Assembly (NCBI RefSeq): GCF_002646595.1
Contig: NZ_PDUD01000004.1
Location: 1-64,000 of the forward strand
Length of the DNA stretch: 64,000 nucleotides
Origin: Flavilitoribacter nigricans DSM 23189 = NBRC 102662
GTDB lineage: Bacteria; Bacteroidota; Bacteroidia; Chitinophagales; Saprospiraceae
Direction of reading: 5' to 3'
Positions 19,263 to 28,111 of the stretch are shown here, piece after piece; the stretch's first letter is position 1; each line of letters begins with the position of its first letter. The translations under genes were made by a program, and so were the position numbers. The notes under the pieces are model-generated. The model made no database searches and had not been told where the DNA came from. It was given only the letters and a program-made list of their open reading frames with translations.

Positions 19263-19386
19263 ATAAATCAGCAGGAGACCAGGAGCAACCCCCCAGCTCC
19301 CCGTCTCCTGCGCTCTCCCTCTCCTTGTCTCCCCGTCTCCCCATCACCTTGTCTCCCCATCACCTTTCCCCTCCCTCTCCCCAACA
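19263..19386. repeat. C-rich tandem/inverted repeat stretch between genes
   Basis: This fills most of the 346-bp gap 19121-19466. On the plus strand it is built from variants of TCTCCCCRTC and CTCCCT, for example two copies of tgtctccccatcacct. The beginning (ggagaccaggagc) is complementary to the following gctccccgtctcc, giving a potential hairpin. No gene was seen in the gap. Confidence 0.6.
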
Positions 19387-19466
19387 AAATTCCCTGATAA
19401 TTAACCAATTACTCCCCAGGTGCCAAAGTATTTGATTAAATTTATGAGAACTAAAATCCGCATAGT

Positions 19467-19892
19467 ATGAAAAAGCTCTTTCTTCTCCTGCTGGCCGTCT
19501 TCGGCCTGTTACTCTCCTGTGCTAAGACCGATCTCGATCAGACCCTGTTGGAAGACCATCTGGTAGGCAACTGGACCGGCGAAAAAGTAGTGATCACCCA
19601 TTTGGTGGAAAATGTGGCCCAATGCCCGCGAAATTCGGAAGTGGCCCTGAATCTCGCCGCCAACGGTACGGGTACCTACAACGGTCGTGCCATCGAATGG
19701 TCCCGTACTTTCGACGAGATTTCCGGTCGCGAAAAGGTATCCTTCCGCCTGGACGGTAACTCATCCTTTTTCGCCTGGATCGAGGTTGATGAACCGCATT
19801 TCCAGCAATGGAGCGGCGACGGCAGGGTATCCGAATTGCAGGTGCCCGGCGACATCAGATGGACGTTGCGCAAAGAAGGTCTGGAATTCTGA
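19467..19892 (+). CDS. Small lipoprotein, possibly lipocalin-like
   Basis: 141 residues. The N-terminus MKKLFLLLLAVFGLLLSC is a type II signal with the lipobox Cys at 18. The mature part has HLVGNWTGEKVVIT followed by a predicted all-beta pattern (LAANGTGTYNG, SFFAWIEVDEPHFQQWS, and a final RWTLRKEG), which is the arrangement of Bacteroidota lipocalin-like lipoproteins. No enzyme motif is visible. It is convergent with nagB (30 bp between stops). Confidence 0.75.
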   Translation: MKKLFLLLLAVFGLLLSCAKTDLDQTLLEDHLVGNWTGEKVVITHLVENVAQCPRNSEVALNLAANGTGTYNGRAIEWSRTFDEISGREKVSFRLDGNSSFFAWIEVDEPHFQQWSGDGRVSELQVPGDIRWTLRKEGLEF

Positions 19893-19922
19893 CAAACGCC
19901 AGCAAAAAGGGGGCACTAGGTT

Positions 19923-20648
19923 CTAGAGTTTACCCGCCGACTCCCGGTCCAGATACAGCCAGGTATCCGGGTGCTCCCGCAGTATGGAGGCCGGAACTTC
20001 CGGACTGATCTCCGCCCGAAGCGCGTTCTTTACGGCATCGGCCTTACGCGCATCGGGCACACTGCAAATAATGGTTTTGGACTGCATGATCTGCCGGATG
20101 GACATACTGATGGCCCGCCTGGGCACGGTCTCCAGACTGCTGAACCAACCCTCCCCAAACTGCTGTCGGCGGCAGGCTTCATCCAAAGTTACCGGAATGT
20201 AGGCCGCATCGGTCTCAAAATCCGCTGGCGGATCATTGAACGCCAGATGCGCATTTTCTCCGATTCCGATAAAGGCCACATCGATGGGATGGGCCTGGAT
20301 CAATTGCTCCAGCCTCCGGCATTCTGCTTCCGGCTCGGCTTCCCCGTCTACGTAGTGGAAAGCTTTCAATTGTACTTTATCGGCAAAACGCTCCTTGAGG
20401 TATTTGCGAAAAGAAGCGGGGTGGGTCGCCCGCAGTCCGATGTATTCGTCCAGGTGAAAGGCCGTGACTTTGGTCCAGTCCACGGGGATCTTCAGCAGGG
20501 CTTCGAGCATTTCAAATTGGGAGGCCCCGGTGGCCAGGATGATATTAGCCGCGCCCTTTTCCTCAATAGCACGATTAATGAATTCGGCACCCCGGGCGGC
20601 GGCAGCTGCTCCCAGCGCCTGTTTATTTTCTGAGATAGAGGTTTCCAT
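19923..20648 (-). CDS. nagB: Glucosamine-6-phosphate deaminase-type protein
   Basis: 241 residues of the NagB/RpiA isomerase fold. Visible motifs are the phosphate loop [11 protein letters not shown], the active-site FHLDEYIGL (D-E-Y as in NagB), and [13 protein letters not shown], which replaces the classic GVGxDGHIAFNEP: the His is kept, while the Asp and Glu are Asn and Asp. Such variants are common among distant NagB homologues, so the exact substrate is less sure than the family. NagB converts glucosamine-6-phosphate to fructose-6-phosphate and ammonia in the cytoplasm. It is the last gene of a minus-strand operon nagA, Nramp-like transporter, nagB, with gaps of 81 and 85 bp. Confidence 0.85.
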   Translation of the reverse strand: METSISENKQALGAAAAARGAEFINRAIEEKGAANIILATGASQFEMLEALLKIPVDWTKVTAFHLDEYIGLRATHPASFRKYLKERFADKVQLKAFHYVDGEAEPEAECRRLEQLIQAHPIDVAFIGIGENAHLAFNDPPADFETDAAYIPVTLDEACRRQQFGEGWFSSLETVPRRAISMSIRQIMQSKTIICSVPDARKADAVKNALRAEISPEVPASILREHPDTWLYLDRESAGKL

Positions 20649-20733
20649 GTAAGATTGTTGAAATTTCTTTTTTTAATAAGTTGGTTCCGATACCGTAATA
20701 GGAATGACTATCCTGTACAGCTTCCGGAAATTT

Positions 20734-21963
20734 TCAAAAAAGACCAATGATCGCAAAGTAACTGGTGATCAGGCTGAAGAGGATCACCGCAATAATGCCG
20801 GCGTTCATTCCCTGCCCCGCCGTATCATCGCCCATCAGGGCTTTGCGGTTGATCAGGAGGTAAATGGGGATGGCCACGGCCGGCAGGATCAATGCCTGAA
20901 AGGCCTGGGACAGCACCATGACGATGGGCGGCGGTGTGGCCATAAACTGCGTGCCGAAGCAAAACAGGATCCCTACTAGTCCCAGCGTGCGGTACATCGG
21001 AGAGCGGATATTCCGTTCCCGACCGGTATAGTCACTGATCAGCCAGGGAGCGATCAGAATGATGGGGAATATCGTCGACAGCCCGGCACCGGCAATACCG
21101 AGGATCAGTAAAAACGCGGCGAATTTACCCCCGATCGGTTCGAACAGGCCGATCATTTCCACGGTATTGTTCAGTTGCATGCCCATGACATGCAGAGTAC
21201 CCGCACCCACGGCCATAATGATCAGACTGAGCACGAACATCATTGTGGCCGAAACGGCGGAATCCTTTTTCTCCTGTTCCAGTTCTTTGATGGTCCAGCC
21301 CTTTTCGGCCACCACGGTACTGCGCATGATGAAAACGGCCGCCGAGCAGGTCGTACCGGCAATGGCTGCGATCAGCGCAAAGGCCCCGTCGGTCTTCGGA
21401 ATGGTAGGGATCAGTCCGGAGGCCAGACTGGAAAAATCGGGTCGCACCATAAAAAACACCAGAATGAAAGTCAGCGCCATCAGGATCACAAACCCCATCA
21501 GGATCTTTTCGAAAACCTGATAACGACCGTACCAGAACAGTGCGTACAGAAATACTACCAGAATACTGGTGATCAGCAAGGTATTGACGGGAGTGCCCGT
21601 CAGCAGACGGAATCCTTCACTGATCAGATCGGAAACGATGCCCATGATGCCCATCAAAGCCAGCATTTCGCCAATGATCAGGGCGATCATGATGTAAATG
21701 GCCAGGACCTTACCGAAGCGGAAATTGTTTTTGATATTGAACAGGGCGGTATGCCCGGTCACGAGGGTCGTCTTCCCGTAAGCGACCATCAGGATGTAGG
21801 TGAAAATACAGGAAAGGACCAGGGCCCAGGTCAGGGTCATGCCGTATTCGGCTCCTACCTTGGCCATCGTGGTGACACTACCGGTCCCGATATTGTAACC
21901 GATCAGGAACAGCCCCGGACCGACGGCGCTGAGGCCGATCGCGATTTTTTTTAGGATACTCAA
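20734..21963 (-). CDS. Nramp-fold inner-membrane transporter lacking the metal-binding motifs
   Basis: 409 residues with about 11 transmembrane helices; overall pattern of the Nramp (SLC11) family. The first helix reads GPGLFLIGYNIGTGSVTTM. In metal-transporting Nramps this position has a DPGN motif, here replaced by GTGS. The sixth helix has AAIAGTTCSAAVFIM, where a Met-Pro-His motif is expected. With both metal-site motifs missing, transport of Mn or Fe is unlikely by the known mechanism. The gene sits between nagA and nagB, in the place of a sugar importer, so an amino-sugar or related substrate is a reasonable guess. Family assignment is firm, substrate unknown. Confidence 0.85.
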   Translation of the reverse strand: MSILKKIAIGLSAVGPGLFLIGYNIGTGSVTTMAKVGAEYGMTLTWALVLSCIFTYILMVAYGKTTLVTGHTALFNIKNNFRFGKVLAIYIMIALIIGEMLALMGIMGIVSDLISEGFRLLTGTPVNTLLITSILVVFLYALFWYGRYQVFEKILMGFVILMALTFILVFFMVRPDFSSLASGLIPTIPKTDGAFALIAAIAGTTCSAAVFIMRSTVVAEKGWTIKELEQEKKDSAVSATMMFVLSLIIMAVGAGTLHVMGMQLNNTVEMIGLFEPIGGKFAAFLLILGIAGAGLSTIFPIILIAPWLISDYTGRERNIRSPMYRTLGLVGILFCFGTQFMATPPPIVMVLSQAFQALILPAVAIPIYLLINRKALMGDDTAGQGMNAGIIAVILFSLITSYFAIIGLF

Positions 21964-22044
21964 GGTTTCAGGTATTTGCCGGCTGCACTCCGGAGATTGT
22001 TCCGGTCCGCAGCCGGGCGTATTGGGTAATGGGTTCGCCGGGGG

Positions 22045-23259
22045 TTATCGCTCGTAGACCACCTTACCGCCGACGATGGTTTGCTGCACATTCATTTCAC
22101 CGTTTTCCAGGGTGAACAGGACCAGATCCGCCCGTTTGCCGGGTTTGAGGATGCCGCGGTCTTCGAGTTGCATCAGTTCGGCCGGATTGGTACTGGCCAT
22201 CCGGATCGCTTCGGCCAGGGAGCACTGGGTATAGTTCATCATATTCCCCACGCACAGGCGGATGGGAGAGGCCGCTCCGGCCAGGACGTTCTCCGCCGGG
22301 AACTTGATCACATTGGGAGTCAGCACTACGGTCCTTTCGCCGCGGATGTATTCGCCGGGTTCCAGTCCGGCCAGGTCGAGTGCGTCCGAAACCAGAATGG
22401 TTTTCTCGGGTCCTTTGGCTTTGTAAAAGCTGCGGACTTCTTCCCGGGTCAGGTGATAACCATCCACGATGATACTGATGCTCAGTCCGTCTTCGGCCAG
22501 TTGCGGCCACAGCGGATTGTAGTGGCGGTTGATCTCATTGGCGCAGCCATTGCCGAGGTGGGTGGACAGCGAGGCGCCATTGTAGACGGCCTGCTTGATC
22601 TCGGCCGCGGAGCCGTTGTGATGCCCCAGCGAAACGATGATGTCCTCATCGACGAGCTGCCGGATGAACGGCATGGCTCCTTCCGCTTCCGGAGCCAGGG
22701 TGACCAGCTTGATACCGCCCTTCGCGGCCTGCTGGTAGGTTTTGAATTCCCGGCTATCCGGGATGCGCACGTATTTTTCCAGGTGAGCGCCCCGAAATCC
22801 GGCAATGGGCGAAATATAGGGACCTTCCAGGTGCAAACCGGGGATGGACGGACCGATCTCGGGGTCCTGCATGGCTTTGCCCAGTACGGCAAAATTCTTT
22901 GCCAGCCTTTCGTGGTCGGCGGTGATCACGGTCGGCAGATAGGTAGTGACGCCTTCTTCCCAGAGTCTTTTGGTGGCTGCTCGCATGCCGTCCAGATCCA
23001 GATCCTCACCAGTGAAATCAATCCCCATGTAGCCATTGATCTGGATGTCGATGAGGCCGGGAGCTATGTACAGTTCCGGTTTTGCGGCATCTTCGTCCAG
23101 GGGCTGCATGCCCGTGATCACCCCCTGTTTCATGGTGATCTGCACGGGGCTGCCGTCCAGATATAATAATCCGGTAACCGATGTTTCGTTGGATTGTCCG
23201 TTAATAGTGTTGTGAAAGGCCATCAGTAAAACGATGATCTGGAAAATGCGACTTTTCAT
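22045..23259 (-). CDS. nagA: N-acetylglucosamine-6-phosphate deacetylase-like amidohydrolase with signal peptide
   Basis: 404 residues, amidohydrolase superfamily. Metal/active-site motifs of NagA are present: HLEGPYIS near residue 143, LGHHNGSAAEI near 210, STHLGNGC near 230 (classic THLFNAM changed), IIVDGYHL near 260 and the catalytic Asp in LVSDALDLAG near 290. The N-terminus MKSRIFQIIVLLMAFHNTINGQ looks like a cleavable signal peptide, which normal cytoplasmic NagA does not have; no good internal start lies nearby before the conserved beta-strands. NagA removes acetate from GlcNAc-6-phosphate. If this protein is exported, its substrate should be a non-phosphorylated acetamido sugar or something else. 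It leads the operon with the Nramp-like transporter and nagB. Confidence 0.82.
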   Translation of the reverse strand: MKSRIFQIIVLLMAFHNTINGQSNETSVTGLLYLDGSPVQITMKQGVITGMQPLDEDAAKPELYIAPGLIDIQINGYMGIDFTGEDLDLDGMRAATKRLWEEGVTTYLPTVITADHERLAKNFAVLGKAMQDPEIGPSIPGLHLEGPYISPIAGFRGAHLEKYVRIPDSREFKTYQQAAKGGIKLVTLAPEAEGAMPFIRQLVDEDIIVSLGHHNGSAAEIKQAVYNGASLSTHLGNGCANEINRHYNPLWPQLAEDGLSISIIVDGYHLTREEVRSFYKAKGPEKTILVSDALDLAGLEPGEYIRGERTVVLTPNVIKFPAENVLAGAASPIRLCVGNMMNYTQCSLAEAIRMASTNPAELMQLEDRGILKPGKRADLVLFTLENGEMNVQQTIVGGKVVYER

Positions 23260-23366
23260 AGTAATTTTTATTTCTGATCGTAAGACGTAGTTAATATAAG
23301 GCTCTCCTTATTCCCGATCGCATAAATGCCGGAATTCCTGCATAATATTCATGAGCTGCACCTTTA

Positions 23367-23397
23367 TTGAGCAATCGGGCAATTAATATTAGCTTTG
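23367..23397 (+). promoter_or_regulatory. Probable Bacteroidota-type promoter for rluF
   Basis: TTG at 23367-23369 and TAGCTTTG at 23390-23397 are 20 bp apart. This matches the Bacteroidota housekeeping pattern (-33 TTG, -7 TAnnTTTG). It ends 22 bp before the rluF start codon at 23420. Confidence 0.55.
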
Positions 23398-23419
23398 CAC
23401 CCGCAGTAAATGAGATCCA

Positions 23420-24127
23420 ATGTCAGCAGAATCGATCAGTCTCAATAAATACATCAGCAGCACCGGTATTTGCTCCCGTCGGGAAGCGGATAAATGGATC
23501 GATGCCGGTCGGGTGAAGATCAACGGTCAGGTGGCCCGCAAAGGAAATCGGGTAGAAGAAGGTGACCGGGTAACGGTCGACGGCAAACCGATCCAGGAGC
23601 AACCGAAGTTCGTCTATCTGGCGCTCAACAAACCTCCGGGGATCACCAGTACGACCGACCAGCGCGACCGGGACAATATCATCGATTTTGTAAATTATAA
23701 AGAACGGATCTTTCCCATCGGTCGGCTCGATAAAGCGTCCTCCGGCCTCATCTTACTCACCAATGACGGCGATATCGTCAACAAGATCCTGCGGGTCGAA
23801 AATGAACACGAAAAGGAATACATCGTCACGGTAGACCGGCCGATCACACCCGAATTTTTGCATAAAATGAGCAATGGAATCCCTATTTTGGGTACCGTTA
23901 CCAAAAAATGCGAGGTGCAAAAGATCAGGAAAACTATTTTTCGGATCATCCTCACTCAGGGCCTCAACCGCCAGATCCGTCGTATGTGTGAATACCTGGA
24001 CTACCGCGTGGTGACCCTGAAAAGGATCCGGATCATCAACATAGAACTGGGAAACCTGAAAGTTGGCGAATGGCGACCACTGACGCAGAAAGAACTGAAA
24101 AGCCTGAAAAAAAGTGTCGGGCATTGA
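23420..24127 (+). CDS. rluF: 23S rRNA pseudouridine synthase, RluF-type
   Basis: 235 residues. An N-terminal S4 RNA-binding domain ([20 protein letters not shown]) is followed by the RsuA/RluB/E/F catalytic domain with the Asp in [18 protein letters not shown], the [11 protein letters not shown] strand and [16 protein letters not shown]. The motifs match RluF, which modifies U2604 (E. coli numbering) of 23S rRNA. Length is typical for the short Bacteroidota form. It stands alone on the plus strand behind its own probable promoter. Confidence 0.9.
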   Translation: MSAESISLNKYISSTGICSRREADKWIDAGRVKINGQVARKGNRVEEGDRVTVDGKPIQEQPKFVYLALNKPPGITSTTDQRDRDNIIDFVNYKERIFPIGRLDKASSGLILLTNDGDIVNKILRVENEHEKEYIVTVDRPITPEFLHKMSNGIPILGTVTKKCEVQKIRKTIFRIILTQGLNRQIRRMCEYLDYRVVTLKRIRIINIELGNLKVGEWRPLTQKELKSLKKSVGH

Positions 24128-24171
24128 TGATGTGGAAAGGTGTTAACGTGGAAATGTGTTAAAGTTGTAAT

Positions 24172-24203
24172 GTGTTGAAGTGTTGAAGTGTTGAAGTGTT
24201 GGG
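24172..24203. repeat. 8-bp tandem array (GTGTTGAA units)
   Basis: Three exact GTGTTGAA units and one GTGTTGGG. Degenerate copies extend upstream to about 24130. It is the same octamer family as at 19123-19180. Confidence 0.88.
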
Positions 24204-24249
24204 GTGTGAATACCTCATTCCGACCTTTCAGATTGTTTATTTTCCACCC

Positions 24250-24298
24250 GTCCACCGTCCACCGTCCACCGTCAACCGTCCACCGTCCACCATCAACC
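24250..24298. repeat. 7-bp tandem array (GTCCACC family)
   Basis: Seven perfect 7-bp units on the plus strand: three GTCCACC, GTCAACC, two GTCCACC, ATCAACC. Reverse-complemented they follow GGTNGAY, the same consensus found at 33252, 50653 and 61570. It lies between rluF and the Gfo/Idh/MocA gene. Confidence 0.93.
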
Positions 24299-24316
24299 CA
24301 TCAAAACCCTAACCAC

Positions 24317-25525
24317 ATGTCACAAAAAATATGCATGCTCGGTACCGGCCTCATCGGTACATTTTACACCATGTGCCTGCACGGGCAACGCAGTCGGGAT
24401 CGCGTCGTAGCTGTCTATTCCCGCACCGAAGAACGCGCCCGGACCTTTGCCAAAGAGTGGAACATTCCCAATACCTACACGGATATGGCGGCTGCCATCC
24501 GGGATCCGGAAGTCGATACGGTCGTCATTGGTTTGCCCAATCATCAGCACGAAGAAGCCGTCCTTCTGGCGGCTGCTGCTGGTAAGGCGGTGCTTTGCAC
24601 CAAACCCCTGGCCCGTACGGCCGCCGAGGCCAAACGCATGCTGGAAGCCGTGGAGCGGGCCGGCGTATTTCACGGCTATCTGGAAGATCTGGCCTATACC
24701 CCCAAAACCTTAAAAGCCCTGAAATCGGTACAGAACGGAGCCCTGGGTAAAGTGCTCTGGACCCGCTCTCGGGAAGCCCATCCCGGTCCGCACAGCGACT
24801 GGTTCTGGGATCCGAAGTTGTCGGGTGGCGGAGCCATTATTGATCTGGGGTGTCACTGTATTGAGATCGGCCGCAATTACATCGGTAAAGACGTCAAACC
24901 GGTGGAGGTCATGTGCTGGGCGGCCACCCAGGTGAAACCCATTGAAGCCGAGGATAATGCGATTGGGTTAGTCAAATACGAGAACGGCGCCATCAGTCAG
25001 TTCGAAGTAAGCTGGACCTACCGCGGTGGGATGGACCTGCGCGACGAGGTGGCCGGTACCGAGGGCAACATCCGGACCGATCACTTCCTGCGCACCGGTT
25101 TTGAAATGTTTACTGATGTGGGACTGGGCGGCTACGTAGCGGAAAAGGCGGAAAGCGAATCCGGCTGGCTGTTCCCGGTGGGGGACGAAGTGCACGAACT
25201 CGGCTACACGGATATGTTTACCGATATGTTCGAATCCATCGAACGGGAAGCTACGCCCATGGAAACCTTTTACGACGGCTACGTCGTCAATGCGATCATG
25301 GATGCCTGCTACCGTTCGGCGGAATCCAAAAAATGGGAACCGGTGGAACTGGAGATCTGGCGCGGCCAGACCGGACTACAGGCCGAACGGGCCACCGTGG
25401 CCTACGATGACGAACATTACCTGATCAAGGAAGAACTCCTGCCGGACGGGCGGAAAAAAGTGATCCTAAAGCATAAGGAGACGGGGCAAATGTCGGAGCG
25501 GATTGTGAAAAGGTATGAAGATTGA
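24317..25525 (+). CDS. Gfo/Idh/MocA-family NAD(P)-dependent oxidoreductase
   Basis: 402 residues from the ATG at 24317. The frame is open further upstream, but that part translates the tandem array and was rejected. An N-terminal Rossmann fold has [11 protein letters not shown] (GxGxxG-like), [14 protein letters not shown] and [16 protein letters not shown] (the conserved EKP is TKP here). The C-terminal half has [21 protein letters not shown], which carries the usual catalytic region. It is the first gene of a plus-strand operon with SDR, ROK, SIS and MetE-like genes; likely oxidises a sugar, inositol or amino-sugar derivative in the cytoplasm. The substrate cannot be read from the sequence. 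Confidence 0.9.
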   Translation: MSQKICMLGTGLIGTFYTMCLHGQRSRDRVVAVYSRTEERARTFAKEWNIPNTYTDMAAAIRDPEVDTVVIGLPNHQHEEAVLLAAAAGKAVLCTKPLARTAAEAKRMLEAVERAGVFHGYLEDLAYTPKTLKALKSVQNGALGKVLWTRSREAHPGPHSDWFWDPKLSGGGAIIDLGCHCIEIGRNYIGKDVKPVEVMCWAATQVKPIEAEDNAIGLVKYENGAISQFEVSWTYRGGMDLRDEVAGTEGNIRTDHFLRTGFEMFTDVGLGGYVAEKAESESGWLFPVGDEVHELGYTDMFTDMFESIEREATPMETFYDGYVVNAIMDACYRSAESKKWEPVELEIWRGQTGLQAERATVAYDDEHYLIKEELLPDGRKKVILKHKETGQMSERIVKRYED

Positions 25526-25578
25526 GACGTGCGGAGGTGGGAAAGTTAGATGCTAGCCCTAATCAAATAAACGGATAG

Positions 25579-26367
25579 ATGCTGGAAGGAAAAAACATCC
25601 TGATCATCGGCGGTACGAGCGGCATGGGCTGGTCGGCGGCAGCGGCATTTGTGGCGCAGGGGGCTAAAGTGGTCGTTACCGGTATCGAGGAGGAATCCTG
25701 CGAGCGGGCCGGCATCGCTTTGGGTGAAAATGGTAAGGTTTTGCTCCGCGATGCCCGGGAAGAAGGGGCCGCCGAAGCGGCCATTGAGGTCTGCCGTAAA
25801 CAATGGGGCGATCTGCACGGCCTGTTCCACGTGGCCGGCGGCAGCGGCCGCAAATACGGAGACGGGCCTCTGCACGAAATGACTCTCTCGGGCTGGAACG
25901 CTACCTTTGAACTCAATCTGAGTGCCATGATGCTGTCCAACCGCGCGGCCGTACGGACGTTCCTGGAACAGGGTGGGGGAGGAGCCATTCTGAATATGGG
26001 GTCGGTACTCGGGGAGTCGCCTTCCCCGGCTTATTTCACAACCCATGCCTACGCGGCTGCGAAATCCTCGGTAATTGGTTTCACTCGTTCGATCGCCGCT
26101 TACTACGCCCGGCACAATATTCGCGTGAACGTTATTGCTCCGGCCCTGACGGAGACGCCCATGGCCCGCCGGGCGGCCGAAAATGAAGAGATCATGGCGT
26201 TTATCCGGACCAAACAACCGCTGGACGGCGGACGGATCGGGCAACCGCAGGATACTAATGCCGCCGCGGTTTTGTTACTTTCTGATCAGGCCGCTTTCAT
26301 TACCGGGCAGGTGTTACGGGTGGACGGCGGCTGGACTATTTCCGAAGGACAAATACCACAGCCATGA
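25579..26367 (+). CDS. SDR-family oxidoreductase
   Basis: 262 residues, classical short-chain dehydrogenase/reductase. The coenzyme motif is IIGGTSGMGWSAA (TGxxxGxG type), followed by the structural FHVAGGSG, the catalytic Ser in LNMGSVLGE and Tyr-Lys in AYAAAKSSVIGF, and a C-terminal ITGQVLRVDGGW. All catalytic residues are kept. The stop overlaps the next gene's start by 4 bp (ATGA), so they are translationally coupled. Its role is probably the second redox step of the sugar pathway in this operon (inference). Confidence 0.9.
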   Translation: MLEGKNILIIGGTSGMGWSAAAAFVAQGAKVVVTGIEEESCERAGIALGENGKVLLRDAREEGAAEAAIEVCRKQWGDLHGLFHVAGGSGRKYGDGPLHEMTLSGWNATFELNLSAMMLSNRAAVRTFLEQGGGGAILNMGSVLGESPSPAYFTTHAYAAAKSSVIGFTRSIAAYYARHNIRVNVIAPALTETPMARRAAENEEIMAFIRTKQPLDGGRIGQPQDTNAAAVLLLSDQAAFITGQVLRVDGGWTISEGQIPQP

Positions 26368-27251
26368 AGCAGATCCGTATGGGTATCGACATCGGGGGGA
26401 CCTATGTGAAAGGTGTATTGATTGAAGCGGATGAGATCACCTGCCGCCTGAAAATGGAAACCCGGGATGGCCGGGAGGACTGGCAGCGGGCGATCGCTGA
26501 TATGCACCGGGAACTCACGAAAAAGGCCTCCGGGCCCGTAGAAGCCATCGGACTATCGGCCCCCGGCATCGCCAGTGCGGATAACCGCTCGATCGCCTAC
26601 ATGCCCGTGCGGCTGCAGGGCCTGGAGGGATTCAACTGGTCCGATTATCTGGCCGTCGAGGTGCACGTACTTAACGACGCCCACGCCGCCCTCTGGGCCG
26701 AGGCTCGTTTGGGAACCGGCAAGGGGAAGTCTAATCTGGTGATGATCACCCTGGGCACCGGAGTTGGCGGCGGATTGCTGCTGAATGGTCAGCTCTATCA
26801 GGGCTTTATGCAGCGGGCGGGCCATCTCGGCCATATCAGTGTAGATGCCGCCAGTATCACGCCGAGTATCACCGGAATTACGGGCAGTCTGGAGGACGCG
26901 ATCGGGGAAGCGGGCCTGGCCGCACGCAGTCTTCAGCGATTTACTTCTACCTTCGATCTGGTGCAGGCCCACCGGGCCGGAGATAGCTGGGCGACCTACC
27001 TCTGGCTGGATTCGGTGCGGAAACTGGCGCTAGCCATCGCTTCTTTCTGCAATGCCTTCAGCCCAGATCTGGTCATCCTGGCCGGCGGGATCACCAAAGC
27101 CGGGGAAGATCTTCTACAACCATTGGCCACTTTTCTGGATCTGTACGAATGGCGGCCCGGAGGACGATCGACACCGGTAAAACTGGCGGAATTTCAGGAT
27201 TACGCCGGAGCGATCGGCGCCGCTTTATACGACGGACCGGTGCCGCAGTGA
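26364..27251 (+). CDS. ROK-family sugar kinase-like protein, zinc cysteines absent
   Basis: 295 residues. The ATP phosphate-1 motif is MGIDIGGTYVKGVLI; the sugar-binding/catalytic region has HVLNDAHAALWAEARLG and ITLGTGVGGGLLLNGQLYQG, then AGHLGHISVD. In most ROK proteins a CxCGxxGCLE zinc site follows; here it reads SITGITGSLE, with Ser, Thr and Ser in place of the cysteines. The catalytic Asp (in LNDAH) is present, so kinase activity is possible. It overlaps the SDR gene by 4 bp and is followed by the SIS gene at 33 bp. A hexose or N-acyl-hexosamine substrate is likely from context. Confidence 0.88.
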   Translation: MKQIRMGIDIGGTYVKGVLIEADEITCRLKMETRDGREDWQRAIADMHRELTKKASGPVEAIGLSAPGIASADNRSIAYMPVRLQGLEGFNWSDYLAVEVHVLNDAHAALWAEARLGTGKGKSNLVMITLGTGVGGGLLLNGQLYQGFMQRAGHLGHISVDAASITPSITGITGSLEDAIGEAGLAARSLQRFTSTFDLVQAHRAGDSWATYLWLDSVRKLALAIASFCNAFSPDLVILAGGITKAGEDLLQPLATFLDLYEWRPGGRSTPVKLAEFQDYAGAIGAALYDGPVPQ

Positions 27252-27284
27252 TACTAACATCAAATCAAAAAACATCAGCAAAGA

Positions 27285-28058
27285 ATGTCCATAAGCAGGG
27301 AATATTTAGAAAAATGCCGGAATCTGATCGATACTATTGCCGGACAGGAACCGGCGATCCAGCAGGCTGCCGGCTGGTTCGCGGGTACGATCCTGGCCGG
27401 TAGGATGGTCCAGGTTTTCGGCTCGGGGCACAGCCGCATCATGGTGGAGGAAATGTGGCCGCGCTACGGCTCTTTCCCCGGCTTCAATCCCATCGTGGAA
27501 TTGTCCCTGACCTTTCACAATCTCGTAGTGGGTGCCAACGGACAGCGACAGGCTATGTTCCTGGAAAATGTGCCGGGCCTGGCCGAACGCATCCTGCGCA
27601 ATTTTGCCCTAAATGATCAGGACAGTGCACTGGTCATCTCCAGTAGCGGCTGCAATGTGGTGCCGATCGAAATGGCGGAACTGTTCCAACAACGCGGACT
27701 GAAGGTCGTCGCCCTGGTCAGTAAACAACATTCGGAAGCTTCTACCAGTAAACGGGCCGACGGCAAAAAGCTAACGGATTTTGCGGATCTGGTGCTGGAT
27801 ACCGGCGCGCCTCCGGGAGACGCCATGGTTCGGGTACCCGGTCTGGATACACCGGTGTCGCCGGGCTCTACGGTCGGCGGAGCCATGATCGTGAACAGCC
27901 TCAAGGCCGAGATCGCCGCTCTGCTGACCGAAGCGGGGCAACCGCCTAAAGTGCTGAGCGGATCCGCGGTAGTCGGTCCGGAACGCGCGGTTAGCTTGTT
28001 TGAAAGTGCCTACGATGAACACGCCCACCGGCTGGCCAGGCTGTACCAGGGACTGTAA
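27285..28058 (+). CDS. SIS-domain protein (sugar-phosphate binding, UPF0309-like)
   Basis: 257 residues with one SIS domain. Visible parts are VFGSGHSRIMVEEMW, ALVISSSGCNVVPIEMAELF (the Ser-rich phosphate loop) and VVALVSKQHSEAS. The C-terminal region SPGSTVGGAMIVNSLKAEIA is typical of the UPF0309 group. SIS domains bind phosphosugars and act as isomerases or regulators. The position after an SDR and a ROK kinase suggests an aldose/ketose or amino-sugar phosphate isomerase in the cytoplasm, which is inference. Confidence 0.87.
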   Translation: MSISREYLEKCRNLIDTIAGQEPAIQQAAGWFAGTILAGRMVQVFGSGHSRIMVEEMWPRYGSFPGFNPIVELSLTFHNLVVGANGQRQAMFLENVPGLAERILRNFALNDQDSALVISSSGCNVVPIEMAELFQQRGLKVVALVSKQHSEASTSKRADGKKLTDFADLVLDTGAPPGDAMVRVPGLDTPVSPGSTVGGAMIVNSLKAEIAALLTEAGQPPKVLSGSAVVGPERAVSLFESAYDEHAHRLARLYQGL

Positions 28059-28111
28059 ACGGCCGCTTAACCTCAGGCCAAAGATTTGACTAACCAACTA
28101 AAAACAACAAT

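Noticed and set aside
21175-21954. Plus-strand His/Gln-rich frame opposite the Nramp-like gene
   Set aside because: It is the antisense of transmembrane helices, a usual artefact.
22081-23166. Long plus-strand frame (about 360 residues) opposite nagA
   Set aside because: It is an antisense frame caused by codon bias; the minus strand carries clear amidohydrolase motifs.
24188-24316. N-terminal extension of the Gfo/Idh/MocA gene
   Set aside because: It translates the tandem heptad array ([10 protein letters not shown]...) and precedes a good ATG at 24317 with the Rossmann start.
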